A stretch of 64,000 bases of DNA from Alkalihalobacterium sp048323755 (GTDB lineage: Bacteria > Bacillota > Bacilli > Bacillales > Bacillaceae_F), in the NCBI RefSeq assembly GCF_048323755.1, contig NZ_JBLWFS010000016.1, positions 27,815 to 91,814 on the forward strand. Direction: 5' to 3'. The notes below the pieces were generated by a model. The model worked only from the letters and a program-made list of their open reading frames with translations. It made no database searches and was not told where the DNA came from. The translations under genes were made by a program, and so were the position numbers. Positions 25,822-34,844 of this stretch are shown piece by piece (position 1 is the stretch's first letter; the number at the start of each line of letters is the position of its first letter).

Positions 25822-26154
25822 TTATTGTTTATTTTGTGTTTCTTCTTCAGAATTTACTTCTTCATACCAGTAATCTAAAACTTTTGCATCCAAAACCTTT
25901 GATTGTACATATTTAGCTTGTTTTTCTGTAAATGATGGGCTCCAGTCTAGATCTAATTCTTGAGCTAATTTAACAACTGTTAATAATTCTTGCCAAGCTA
26001 CGTATCGTTTATACCAAAAGAATTGCGGTTGTTCACTCATGTATGGGTATAGATCGTCAAATTCTGTATGCTTACAATCAATTGTTCGTTCGAATTGCAC
26101 TTTTGCCGTTTCAATTTTCTGAATAAAGAAATTAGATAGCTCTTGTTTCATCAT
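25822..26154 (-). CDS. Hypothetical soluble protein (110 aa)
   Basis: The ATG at 26154 follows GAAGGTGAT. An in-frame start 15 bp upstream at 26169 overlaps that ribosome site and is less likely. The product (MMKQELSNFFIQKIETAKVQ onward) is helical and acidic, with aromatic residues (PQFFWYKRYVAWQE) and a Glu-rich C-terminus. No known motif is recognised. It is monocistronic, with its own terminator, between two 16-bp direct repeats. A GATGTTGCTGTATC stretch at 26230-26243 upstream matches part of the azoR operator cluster. Confidence 0.6.
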   Translation of the reverse strand: MMKQELSNFFIQKIETAKVQFERTIDCKHTEFDDLYPYMSEQPQFFWYKRYVAWQELLTVVKLAQELDLDWSPSFTEKQAKYVQSKVLDAKVLDYWYEEVNSEEETQNKQ

Positions 26155-26258
26155 ATTTATCACCTTCATCTATTATTTTTTAGTGACACTTTGTAATAAA
26201 ACCTAACTATACTATTACTCTATCATAAAGATGTTGCTGTATCTAGTGACTTGTTTGT

Positions 26259-26274
26259 TAGTTTACATAATATA
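26259..26274. repeat. 16-bp direct repeat, right copy
   Basis: This is an identical copy of TAGTTTACATAATATA at 25589-25604. The two are 670 bp apart. Confidence 0.45.
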
Positions 26275-26431
26275 ATTATGGTAATGATATTATGTGACTT
26301 TATTTGTCAACAATCTACACAACCATTTTGTCCTTTGTTGCTGATGTTTGCATTTATTCTATGTTTTATGTAGTCCTCTTCCCTACATACACGAATTTTG
26401 TTTTTATATATATAGTTAAAAAATAATAAAA

Positions 26432-26547
26432 GGCTTTACTTGTATACTTTGTTGTTATTGGAAAGCTTCACGCTAAAGCGTGAAGAACCAAACTTTCGCT
26501 TGGTTACGGTCCAATAGCTAAACGCAACATTCTTTTAGAAAAGAGCC
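26432..26547 (+). mobile_element. Dispersed structured repeat, copy 3 (stem 2 missing)
   Basis: This 116-bp copy begins GGCTTTACTTGTATACTTTG, a diverged form of the full-length 5' end, then jumps from TATTGGA directly to stem 3 (CTTCACGCTAAAGCGTGAAG), so stem 2 is gone. Stem 4 has one mismatch (AACCAAAC). It ends AGAAAAGAGCC. It is flanked by a perfect 8-bp direct repeat TAATAAAA at 26424-26431 and 26548-26555, the hallmark of transposition. It lies 23 bp after the parC stop codon. Confidence 0.88.
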
Positions 26548-26570
26548 TAATAAAAAAATGATGAGTACAA

Positions 26571-29015
26571 TTACTCATCATTTTTTGGTTCAGTACTAAC
26601 AATTTGAACTATGCGATTGACTTCCCCATCTGTGGCACTGTCTATGACAAATGATCCGTTACTATACCTATCATTTGGTCGTAAATGAGCGACTTCCACA
26701 AATGCTTTTGCATTTCTTTTTGTCATCAAGATGATTTGTTCATTACTTGTTACTTTTTCAATTCCTACAATTCGATGTGGTTCTTTTTTCAATTCGCGTA
26801 ACATCACGAGACCGCGTTTTGCTCTTGTTGATTTATCAAATTCTTTAATTGATACCTTTTTAGCAGCACCTCGTTGCGTAGCAACAAAGAAATAAACATT
26901 TTCTTCTGGCGTAAACGTATGACCATTCACAACATAGTCATCTGTCTTCAAATTAATTCCTTTAACTCCAGCGGCCCGCTGACCAACGATATTGACTTCA
27001 TCTTCACCAAACCATAAGCCGTAACCTTGGTTGGTTCCAATAAATACTTCTGTTGCCCCATTGGTTAATTGAACATTAACGACTTCGTCTTCATCTTTTA
27101 GTTTTACAGCAACGAGTGGTTTTGTAAATCGTTGTGCCTTATAAAGAGACAACTGACTTCGTTTAATCATTCCATGTTTTGTAAAAAACACTAAATATTC
27201 TTCTTCACTAAATTCTTTAATGATCATTGAATGAAGGATTTCATCTTCACGATCTAACCCTGAAACGAGGTTTGCAACATGCTGGCCGTTGTCTTTCCAG
27301 CGAATGTCTGGAAGTTGGTGAACTGGTAAATACAAATAGTTTCCTAGCTTTGTGAAAATAAGCAGTGTATCTACAGTATTCGTATGGTAATGACCAATAA
27401 CATAATCTTCTTCCTTCATTCCTGGCGGTTCACTATTTGATGCTGCGTAAGAACGAAGACTCGTCCGTTTTACATACCCTTCCTTCGTTACGGTAACCAT
27501 TACATCTTCAGCTGGAACAAGAACTTCCAGGTCAATTTTAATTTCTTCAATATCTTTTTTAATGACCGTTCTGCGCTCATCTGCGAATTTTTCCTTAATT
27601 TGAAGTAAATCTTTTTTGATGACACTGATTAATTTTCTTTCGCTATTAAGGATTGCTTCTAAACGGTTAATGAGCTTAACTAATTCATCGGCCTCTTTTT
27701 GCAGTGTTGTAATATCGGTGTTTGTTAAACGATATAACTGTAACGTGACAATTGCTTCGGCTTGTGGTTCAGTAAATTCAAACCGTGCAATAAGGTTATC
27801 TTTAGCGTCACGTTTATCTTTTGATGATCGGATTGACGCGATTACTTCATCTAAGATTGAGATCGCTTTAATAAGTCCTTCAACAATATGGGCACGTTCT
27901 TTTGCTTTACGCAGCTCATATTCTGATCGTCGTGTAATAACTTCTTTTTGGTGCCCCACATAAGCTTGGAGCATTTCTCTTAAGCCGAGTAATTGAGGGC
28001 GCTTGTTATGAATGGCAACCATGTTAAAACTGTATGTGATTTGTAAATCAGTATTTTTAAATAAGTAGTTTAAAATTGCTTCAGAGCTCGCATCTTTTTT
28101 CAACTCTACGACGATTCGAAGACCCGTTCTATCTGTTTCATCACGTACTTCAGCGATTCCGTCGACTTTTTTATCAAAACGAAGCTCATCCATTTTCTTT
28201 ACGAGGTTCGCTTTAATAATTTCATATGGAATTTCAGTAATAACAATTTGTTGACGACCGCCTTTAAGCTCTTCGATTTCTGTTTTAGCTCGTAAAACAA
28301 CTTTTCCTTTTCCTGTTTGATATGCTTGTTTAATTCCATCTAACCCTTGAGCGATACCTCCAGTTGGAAAATCAGGTCCTTTTACAAATCCCATAATATC
28401 TTCTAAGCTTGCTAACGGGTTCTCCATTAAGTGAATCGCACCATCAATGACTTCACCTAAGTGATGTGGTGGTATGTCCGTAGCGTACCCTGCAGAAATT
28501 CCTGTGGACCCATTGACCAGTAAGTTGGGAAACATCGAGGGTAAAACAACGGGCTCTTCTTGCGTGTCATCGAAATTATGAATGAAGTCAACCGTTTCTT
28601 TATCGATGTCTCGTAAAAGTTCAGAGGCAATCGATGACAACCGCGCCTCTGTATAACGCATTGCTGCTGGTGGATCTCCATCAATTGATCCGTTGTTTCC
28701 GTGCATCTCAACAAGAAGGTTACGAAGCTTCCAATCTTGACTCATACGAATCATCGCATCATACACTGATGTATCTCCGTGCGGATGGTAGTTACCGATT
28801 ACGTTACCGACCGTTTTAGCGGCTTTTCGGAACGGCTTATCAGCTAAGTTTCCTTCACGGTACATCGCATATAAAATTCGGCGTTGTACAGGCTTTAAGC
28901 CATCACGTACATCTGGCAGCGCACGATCTTGGATAATGTATTTACTATAGCGACCAAAGCGGTCGCCAATGACTTCTTCTAGTGGTAGGTCTAAGTAGCG
29001 CTCTGTCTGTGCCAA
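26571..29015 (-). CDS. parC: DNA topoisomerase IV subunit A
   Basis: This 814-residue protein has the N-terminal breakage-reunion domain: RALPDVRDGLKPVQRRILYA, the helix with NYHPHGDTSVYDAM, and the catalytic Tyr-121 in AAMRYTEARLS. The C-terminal half has the beta-pinwheel blades. Length is typical of Gram-positive ParC/GrlA. With ParE it decatenates sister chromosomes using ATP. It lies one base after parE (operon). TTG start after AAGGAGG. In the quinolone region the residues matching Ser-80 and Glu-84 of Staphylococcus aureus GrlA are Thr-82 and Asp-86. Copy 3 of the structured repeat sits just downstream. Confidence 0.96.
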   Translation of the reverse strand: MAQTERYLDLPLEEVIGDRFGRYSKYIIQDRALPDVRDGLKPVQRRILYAMYREGNLADKPFRKAAKTVGNVIGNYHPHGDTSVYDAMIRMSQDWKLRNLLVEMHGNNGSIDGDPPAAMRYTEARLSSIASELLRDIDKETVDFIHNFDDTQEEPVVLPSMFPNLLVNGSTGISAGYATDIPPHHLGEVIDGAIHLMENPLASLEDIMGFVKGPDFPTGGIAQGLDGIKQAYQTGKGKVVLRAKTEIEELKGGRQQIVITEIPYEIIKANLVKKMDELRFDKKVDGIAEVRDETDRTGLRIVVELKKDASSEAILNYLFKNTDLQITYSFNMVAIHNKRPQLLGLREMLQAYVGHQKEVITRRSEYELRKAKERAHIVEGLIKAISILDEVIASIRSSKDKRDAKDNLIARFEFTEPQAEAIVTLQLYRLTNTDITTLQKEADELVKLINRLEAILNSERKLISVIKKDLLQIKEKFADERRTVIKKDIEEIKIDLEVLVPAEDVMVTVTKEGYVKRTSLRSYAASNSEPPGMKEEDYVIGHYHTNTVDTLLIFTKLGNYLYLPVHQLPDIRWKDNGQHVANLVSGLDREDEILHSMIIKEFSEEEYLVFFTKHGMIKRSQLSLYKAQRFTKPLVAVKLKDEDEVVNVQLTNGATEVFIGTNQGYGLWFGEDEVNIVGQRAAGVKGINLKTDDYVVNGHTFTPEENVYFFVATQRGAAKKVSIKEFDKSTRAKRGLVMLRELKKEPHRIVGIEKVTSNEQIILMTKRNAKAFVEVAHLRPNDRYSNGSFVIDSATDGEVNRIVQIVSTEPKNDE

Positions 29016-29016
29016 G

Positions 29017-30990
29017 TTAATCCTCCTTCGTTACCATGATATTTTCGTTTTCTAAGATGTTTGTTTCCTCTTCTAGCCCAAATGCAACGTGAGACTCAAT
29101 CCATTTACGGCGTGGTTCAACTTTATCTCCCATCAATGTTGATACACGTTTTTCAGCACGAGCAATATCATCAATTTTCACACGAATTAGCGTTCTGGTT
29201 TCAGGGTCCATCGTCGTTTCCCATAATTGAGTAGCGTTCATCTCCCCGAGACCTTTATAACGTTGAATCGTATAACCTTTACCGATTTTTTTTATCGCTT
29301 GCTTTAGTTCGTCTTCATCCCATGCATATTCTAAAACTTCTTTTTTACCTGTACCTTTACTTACTTTGTAAAGTGGTGGAAGTGCAATGTAAACTTTACC
29401 GGATTCTATAAGCGGCTTCATGTAGCGATAGAAGAATGTAAGTAGTAAAACTTGAATGTGTGCACCATCTGTATCGGCATCGGTCATGATAACGACTTTA
29501 TCGTAGTTTATATCTTCAATAGAAAAATCTGCACCAACCCCAGCACCTATAGCGTGGATGATCGTGCGGATTTCTTCGTTTTTCATAATGTCATCTAATT
29601 TTGCTTTTTCTGTATTAATAACTTTTCCTCGTAACGGTAAGATCGCTTGGAATTTACGATCACGACCTTGCTTTGCAGAACCACCAGCAGAGTCACCCTC
29701 TACCAGGTAAAGTTCATTACGGCTCGGGTTCTTGGATTGCGCTGGAGTTAGTTTTCCACTTAAAAGAACGTCTCTTTTCTTACTCTTTTTACCGCTTCGT
29801 GCTTCTTCACGTGCTTTCCGTGCAGCTTCACGTGCTTGAGCAGCTTTAATTGCTTTTTTAATAAGCATTGTACTTAGGTCTGGATTTTCTTCAAAGAAGT
29901 AAGCGAGTTTATCAGATACGATCGCATCAACAGCTGACCTAGCATCAGTAGTTCCTAACTTCCCTTTTGTTTGCCCTTCAAACTGTAGCTTCTCTTCGGG
30001 TACTCGTACCGAAATAATCGCAGTAAAACCTTCACGAATATCCGACCCGTCTAAATTTTTATCTCGTTCTTTTAACAGTTTCGTTTTACGTGCATACTCG
30101 TTAAACGCACGTGTTATCGCTGTTTTTGCACCGGCTTCATGTGTGCCACCATCTTTTGTACGTACGTTATTAACGAAAGAAAGCACGTTTTCGGTATACG
30201 CATCATTAAATTGGAAGGCAAACTCGATGTCAATTCCATTTTGTTCACCGTTAAAAAAGATAACTGGCATCAATGTTTCTTTATCTTCATTTAAATATTC
30301 TACAAAAGCCTCGATGCCGCTCTCATATTGAAAAACTTCACTTGCTTCTTTATCCTTACGTTCATCAACTAATTCTATTTTCAGCCCTTTGAGCAAGAAG
30401 GCTGCCTCTCTTAATCGTTCAGTAAGCGTTTCAAAATTATAAGTCATAATACTGAAGATCGTTGAGTCTGGTTTGAAATGAATTTTCGTTCCTGTTTTCT
30501 TTGTTGTACCGACTTGTTCTAACGTCGTAACAGGTTTTCCTCCGTGCTCAAAGCGTTGACGATAGACTTTTCCGTCGCGTTTAATTTCAACGACGAGCCA
30601 CTCCGATAAAGCATTAACAACCGAAGCACCAACTCCATGTAGTCCCCCACTCGTTGCGTAGCCACCTTGACCGAACTTTCCTCCAGCATGTAATACAGTA
30701 AGAATAACTTCGGGTGTTGGTTTGCCTAGTTTGTGCATTCCCGTAGGCATTCCCCGGCCATCATCAATGACACTGATCGAATTGTCCTTATGTATCGTAA
30801 CTTTTATATAATCACCGTAGCCAGCTAACGCTTCGTCTACAGCGTTGTCTACAATCTCATAAACTAAATGGTGTAAACCGCGACTGTCTGTACTTCCAAT
30901 GTACATTCCAGGCCGTTTACGTACGGCTTCTAAGCCTTCGAGTACCTGTATGGCATCATCATTGTATTCTAATTTCTGTTTTGTCGCCAA
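29017..30990 (-). CDS. parE: DNA topoisomerase IV subunit B
   Basis: This 657-residue GHKL ATPase subunit carries EIVDNAVDEALAGYGD, DDGRGMPTGMHK, GGLHGVGASVVNALS (ATP lid) and the TOPRIM residues YLVEGDSAGGSAKQGRD and MTDADTDGAHI. It supplies ATP hydrolysis for topoisomerase IV. Being just upstream of parC in the order parE-parC, and lacking gyrB context (recF, gyrA), supports ParE over GyrB. TTG start after AAAGGAGCTTTCAA. Confidence 0.96.
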   Translation of the reverse strand: MATKQKLEYNDDAIQVLEGLEAVRKRPGMYIGSTDSRGLHHLVYEIVDNAVDEALAGYGDYIKVTIHKDNSISVIDDGRGMPTGMHKLGKPTPEVILTVLHAGGKFGQGGYATSGGLHGVGASVVNALSEWLVVEIKRDGKVYRQRFEHGGKPVTTLEQVGTTKKTGTKIHFKPDSTIFSIMTYNFETLTERLREAAFLLKGLKIELVDERKDKEASEVFQYESGIEAFVEYLNEDKETLMPVIFFNGEQNGIDIEFAFQFNDAYTENVLSFVNNVRTKDGGTHEAGAKTAITRAFNEYARKTKLLKERDKNLDGSDIREGFTAIISVRVPEEKLQFEGQTKGKLGTTDARSAVDAIVSDKLAYFFEENPDLSTMLIKKAIKAAQAREAARKAREEARSGKKSKKRDVLLSGKLTPAQSKNPSRNELYLVEGDSAGGSAKQGRDRKFQAILPLRGKVINTEKAKLDDIMKNEEIRTIIHAIGAGVGADFSIEDINYDKVVIMTDADTDGAHIQVLLLTFFYRYMKPLIESGKVYIALPPLYKVSKGTGKKEVLEYAWDEDELKQAIKKIGKGYTIQRYKGLGEMNATQLWETTMDPETRTLIRVKIDDIARAEKRVSTLMGDKVEPRRKWIESHVAFGLEEETNILENENIMVTKED

Positions 30991-31488
30991 ATTGAAAGCT
31001 CCTTTCCCACGCTCATATTCATTTTTCTTTTCTCTAGAATAGAACTATAACCTAAAACTAGGAAAAAATCTAATTTATCCTTAAACAATATATCACAAAA
31101 GAACATCTGTTTCTTTGTATATTTTGTACACAACTATCGATTTCCTGCTTTTCAAACGAAATTTATATGACTTTTGTCCTGACTGTGTTACGAAACTTTA
31201 GATCGCCTAATAAAATAAGTATCCATACATTTAAACCTAATTCGGATGATAAAGTGGAGTATGTTTAATAAAACCCCAATACTTACTAATGAAATACCTA
31301 TTCCTATGCACGTTTACCGTGAAGTGTTAATTGATGGCTCTGTTAAAATCTTAAAGTAAGTAGTAATGTTCGTTTAATCGTTCATCCTAATCACTTCAAT
31401 ACTAAAAAAACACATAAATTTTACATTTCAAATGATCGGTCGTACCTCTCACCGAAGCCGTGGAGCGTTCTAAGCACCTAAGGATAAA
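30991..31488. other. Intergenic stretch upstream of parE
   Basis: This carries the parE promoter region. A 32-codon plus-strand frame at 31261-31359 (MFNKTPILTNEIPIPMHVYR and 12 more) has a GTGGAGT too close to its ATG and is only a weak candidate for a small gene or remnant. Nothing else was recognised. Confidence 0.4.
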
Positions 31489-31523
31489 AAAGTCCTTAAC
31501 TCTTAGCTTCAGTTAAGGACTTT
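31489..31523 (-). terminator. Intrinsic terminator
   Basis: AAAGTCCTTAAC (31489-31500) pairs with GTTAAGGACTTT (31512-31523), with a T-run on the minus strand. It ends the CoA-binding protein gene. Confidence 0.85.
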
Positions 31524-31529
31524 ACGTAA

Positions 31530-31949
31530 CTATTTGGTTAACGCATGTTCAACTTTAATGCATCGATCCATAATTGTCGTTACGCCATGTTCCTGTAGAT
31601 AATTAAAAGCTTCTTCGCTTTGAAGTCCGAGTTGGGCCCAGTAGACGTCAGGTTTAATATCAACGGCTTCTTTTGCCACTTCCAACAAATGCTCACTTCT
31701 TCTAAATACATTTACAATATCGACATGACCATCGATATCTTTTAGCGATCCAACCGCTTTTACACCAAGAATTTCTTCTCCAACCGCAGCTGGGTTGACC
31801 GGAATAATTTCAAAACCTGCGTTTTGCATAGCTTCTGAAACCATATAAGACGTTCTTTCTGGATTGGTTGATAGTCCAACAACAGCAATACGTTTACTGC
31901 GTTTCAATATTTCTCCTATTTCAGTACGACTTGGATTTTCGACTGTCAT
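31530..31949 (-). CDS. CoA-binding-domain protein (YccU-like)
   Basis: This 139-residue single-domain Rossmann protein has IAVVGLSTNPERTSYMVSEA near the N-terminus and GFEIIPVNPAAVGEEILGVK, hallmarks of the CoA_binding_2 family also found in succinyl-CoA synthetase-like proteins. VDIVNVFRRSEHL and the C-terminal MDRCIKVEH are also conserved in the group. Its physiological role is unknown. Start ATG after AAGGAGTGA. It is monocistronic. Confidence 0.88.
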   Translation of the reverse strand: MTVENPSRTEIGEILKRSKRIAVVGLSTNPERTSYMVSEAMQNAGFEIIPVNPAAVGEEILGVKAVGSLKDIDGHVDIVNVFRRSEHLLEVAKEAVDIKPDVYWAQLGLQSEEAFNYLQEHGVTTIMDRCIKVEHALTK

Positions 31950-32128
31950 TTTAAATCACTCCTTATTTATTCCCTTTTATCATACGATTTCTCTTCGTCT
32001 CTCATACATTCAGCAAAATCTACAAAATTCCTGCCGTTTTTTCATAATTTTTAACTAAAAAGAAATAATACAGCATGAATGGCACTATTTATTGCGATAG
32101 AAATACATGCTGCAGGCGAGGTGAAATG

Positions 32129-33460
32129 ATGAGCCGACTCCAGACTAGATTACTACAACTAAGATCAAGCTTTCTGTTTTTACCGAGCTTTTATAGCTTA
32201 ATTGCTATCGCACTTGCTGTTTTGTTTGTGCAGTTGGACTATTATATTTTTTATTCCACACGTTTAGGGGCTGTCCTTCCGTCTGCTTTTTTCACTGATT
32301 TAGCATTAGCGCAAACATTATTAGGTGCAATCTCTGCTTCTTTATTAACGATGACGACCATTTCTTTTTCGACTATTATGGTCGTTCTAACGACTTATTT
32401 ATCACAGTTTTCGCCGCGAACACTGCAGAATTTTGTGAATGACCATCATACTCAGCGAATATTAGGAGTTTTTATTAGCGGCTTTATTTTTTCCATCGTG
32501 ACTTTATTGTTATTACGAGAACGAGATGGTGTATCGCTGTTTTTCTCTCCAACGGTGGCTGTTATATATGCAATCATTTGTGTCGGATTTTTTGTTTTTT
32601 TTATTCATCATGTGTCTCTTTGGATTCAAGTGAGCAACTTAATCCACCAAATATCACGTAACACCATTGAAGCGATACAAAAAAATTATCAAAATAAAGA
32701 GAATTCTTATCATGATGCGCCGTGGGATGATTGGGAAAGTGCCGAAATCAAAAGAACAGAACCTTTGTTCGTATATATAAAAACCCCTGGCTATTTACAA
32801 TTGATTGAGCTTGAAGCTTTAATTGAACAAGCGAAACAAGACGATGTAATCATTGAGCTGAAGTTTCAACTAGGTGACTACGTTGATACATTTACCCCTT
32901 GCCTCCATATATGGCCACTCGCCAAGAAAGTAGATCCTAATTCTTATTTACCTTACTTTCTTATTGGACATGAACGAGTTACCGTACAAGATATTGATTT
33001 TGGTTTAACTAAATTGGTAGAGATTTGTTTGAAGGCTTTATCGCCTGGTATTAACGATCCGAATACAGCAGTATCCTGCATTAATGAACTTGGGAAAGTG
33101 TTAACTGTACTCGGTCAAAAAAATGTAGAGCGTGCCTTCTACAATGATGATAAACGAGCCCTTCGATTAATGTTGAAGCAGAAGCACTTTCGAGATTATC
33201 TTTATCATTCTTTCTATCAAATTCGCCATTATGCAAACGATGATGTGTCTGTATTATCAGCAATAATAGAAGCTTTAAATGTTGTCGCCTCACACAATGA
33301 TAGTGATGTAAAAGAAGAAATAAAATCGTTCTCTGAATACATTATTGAGGGCATGAACGAAAAGACATTTTTGTCGTTAGATGAGCAGTATCTGCACCGA
33401 AAGCTAGAAAAGCTAGCTTTACATACGAAAACGAAAAATGGTCCTCATCATTATTTTTAG
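32129..33460 (+). CDS. DUF2254 membrane protein
   Basis: The start chosen is the second of two adjacent ATGs (32126 and 32129), which leaves usable spacing to GAGGTG. This gives 443 residues; the open frame reaches back to 32075 without support. Four N-terminal membrane helices span about residues 18-150, with the block SASLLTMTTISFSTIMVVLT and SQFSPRTLQNF typical of DUF2254. The rest is cytoplasmic, with LSPGINDPNTAVSCINELG conserved. Function is unknown. The gene has no close operon partners. Confidence 0.82.
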   Translation: MSRLQTRLLQLRSSFLFLPSFYSLIAIALAVLFVQLDYYIFYSTRLGAVLPSAFFTDLALAQTLLGAISASLLTMTTISFSTIMVVLTTYLSQFSPRTLQNFVNDHHTQRILGVFISGFIFSIVTLLLLRERDGVSLFFSPTVAVIYAIICVGFFVFFIHHVSLWIQVSNLIHQISRNTIEAIQKNYQNKENSYHDAPWDDWESAEIKRTEPLFVYIKTPGYLQLIELEALIEQAKQDDVIIELKFQLGDYVDTFTPCLHIWPLAKKVDPNSYLPYFLIGHERVTVQDIDFGLTKLVEICLKALSPGINDPNTAVSCINELGKVLTVLGQKNVERAFYNDDKRALRLMLKQKHFRDYLYHSFYQIRHYANDDVSVLSAIIEALNVVASHNDSDVKEEIKSFSEYIIEGMNEKTFLSLDEQYLHRKLEKLALHTKTKNGPHHYF

Positions 33461-33798
33461 AAAAGCATTTTGGAGATGTCTTAAGAATTGAGAAATTAGA
33501 AAAAACAGTTCATAAGAGAAGTGTAACCCCCCTCTAATGATTGATTGTATTTCCGGTTCAAAAGATAGATTGTTTAATCCACACTCATGGAAATAGGTTT
33601 CCATTTGAAATTACACTCGTTAGTTCATCATGACTATGCTATTAACGTTATTCACTACCAAAATTGAATCTGTTCAGCTCACAATACGCTATCTCCTTTT
33701 TGCAGTAAAATAGTTCATTTTTCTACCCTAGTGAATATAGATGTATGGAGATGAATTGGCCTTCCTATACTGATACTAAAAGAAGTTAGGTGAGAAAA
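33461..33798. other. Intergenic stretch without recognised features
   Basis: A/T-rich DNA between the DUF2254 gene and the small gene at 33799. I see no gene, repeat or clear hairpin; it should contain the promoter of the small gene. Confidence 0.5.
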
Positions 33799-33960
33799 AT
33801 GAAGCCCGCTAAATACCTTACGAGTAAAGAAAAACTTCGGATAAAAGTGATTAAAGAAAAGATCAACAAAGCGAAATCTGTCGATGAGGTTCAGGCTTAC
33901 GAAATGAGTATTTGCTTAATTCTTGAAAGGTCATTACAGCGTTATAAACAATCAAAGTAG
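33799..33960 (+). CDS. Small helical protein (53 aa), paralogue of 34499
   Basis: The ATG follows TTAGGTGAG. The product (MKPAKYLTSKEKLRIKVIKE onward) is lysine-rich and helical and ends EVQAYEMSICLILERSLQRY KQSK. It aligns with the 71-residue protein at 34499: both share YL near the start, K.AK...EV.AYE..I and L.RYK. It is likely a small regulatory or structural protein; the family is not recognised. A hairpin terminator follows. Confidence 0.65.
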   Translation: MKPAKYLTSKEKLRIKVIKEKINKAKSVDEVQAYEMSICLILERSLQRYKQSK

Positions 33961-33990
33961 AGCGAGTGGGTTATCCCCTCTCGTTCTTTA
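33960..33990 (+). terminator. Intrinsic terminator
   Basis: GAGCGAG-GGG pairs with CCC-CTCGTTC, followed by TTTA. It ends the small gene at 33799. Confidence 0.6.
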
Positions 33991-34024
33991 TGTTATAATG
34001 GAGGAAAAATAAGGAGATACTTGG

Positions 34025-34450
34025 ATGTCCTGGGAACAAGCTTTTTTACAAATTATCATACCTATCATCGGAGGAACCGTCGGAGGACTTATTACCATCC
34101 TTTGGGCAGAATTCAAGTTCAGTTATAATTTTAAAAAGAAGGTATTCTTTACGTTTATATTAATCGGCGCTGTTGCGGGGTTTGTCGCTGTTAATCTATT
34201 AAACCCTAATGGTAGTTTTTCAGAAATTGCCGCCTTAAGTGTACTTGCCGGTCTTAACGGAATGAGCTTTCTTATTAGTCATCAGTTAGCAGAAGGCAAA
34301 TTGGAGAATGAAGCATTGAAAAACTCCATGGAAGCTGCTAATAAAGCTGCTAATATGGGGATCGATGAAGAATTCGAAGTTTCTGAAGAAGAGTTAGAAC
34401 AATATTTAAACGCTAAACTCGGAAACTTTACTTACGATGAAGAAGATTAA
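34025..34450 (+). CDS. Hypothetical membrane protein with acidic tail (141 aa)
   Basis: The start ATG follows AAGGAGATA. Three hydrophobic segments (about residues 8-26, 40-58 and 68-86) are followed by a cytoplasmic helical, strongly acidic tail (EEFEVSEEELEQYLNAKLG). GGTVGGLITI is a glycine-rich helix. No family was recognised. The gene lies between the two paralogous small genes and 48 bp before the second, so it may be co-transcribed with it. Confidence 0.65.
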   Translation: MSWEQAFLQIIIPIIGGTVGGLITILWAEFKFSYNFKKKVFFTFILIGAVAGFVAVNLLNPNGSFSEIAALSVLAGLNGMSFLISHQLAEGKLENEALKNSMEAANKAANMGIDEEFEVSEEELEQYLNAKLGNFTYDEED

Positions 34451-34498
34451 TTACGAATACATGGATATAACGACTACTAATGTAAAGGAGATGATCGT

Positions 34499-34714
34499 AT
34501 GAACAAATTTACTCCTGCCCTTTATTTAAAAGAATCGGAAAAAGAAAAATTAAAAGAAATGAAAAAGAAAGTCAAACAAGCAAAAACTCGAAAAGAAGTC
34601 GAAGCTTATGAATACATCATTGCCAGTCTTCTCAAGATAGCCCTACATCGCTACAAAGCAGGTAAAAAAATAACCGAAACCGGAACGGAACAAGAATTAG
34701 TTCGCTCCTCATAA
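34499..34714 (+). CDS. Small helical protein (71 aa), paralogue of 33799
   Basis: The ATG follows AAAGGAGATGATC. The product begins MNKFTPALYLKESEKEKLKE, has KKVKQAKTRKEVEAYEYIIA and LHRYKAGKK, and matches the 53-residue protein at 33799 over most of its length with an added C-terminal tail. It is helical and lysine-rich with no membrane segment. A terminator follows directly. Confidence 0.7.
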   Translation: MNKFTPALYLKESEKEKLKEMKKKVKQAKTRKEVEAYEYIIASLLKIALHRYKAGKKITETGTEQELVRSS

Positions 34715-34716
34715 TC

Positions 34717-34745
34717 AAAGATGACGGTAATCGTCATCTTTTTTC
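34717..34745 (+). terminator. Intrinsic terminator
   Basis: AAAGATGACG (34717-34726) pairs with CGTCATCTTT (34732-34741), followed by further T residues. Confidence 0.88.
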
Positions 34746-34844
34746 TTTTGATCACCTTCCTTTTTTGTTGACCCGATTCCTCACTATTTTATAAGTTCAT
34801 ACTCCTATCAAGTAATGAAGATACTATGCTTGAGGTGACATTTT

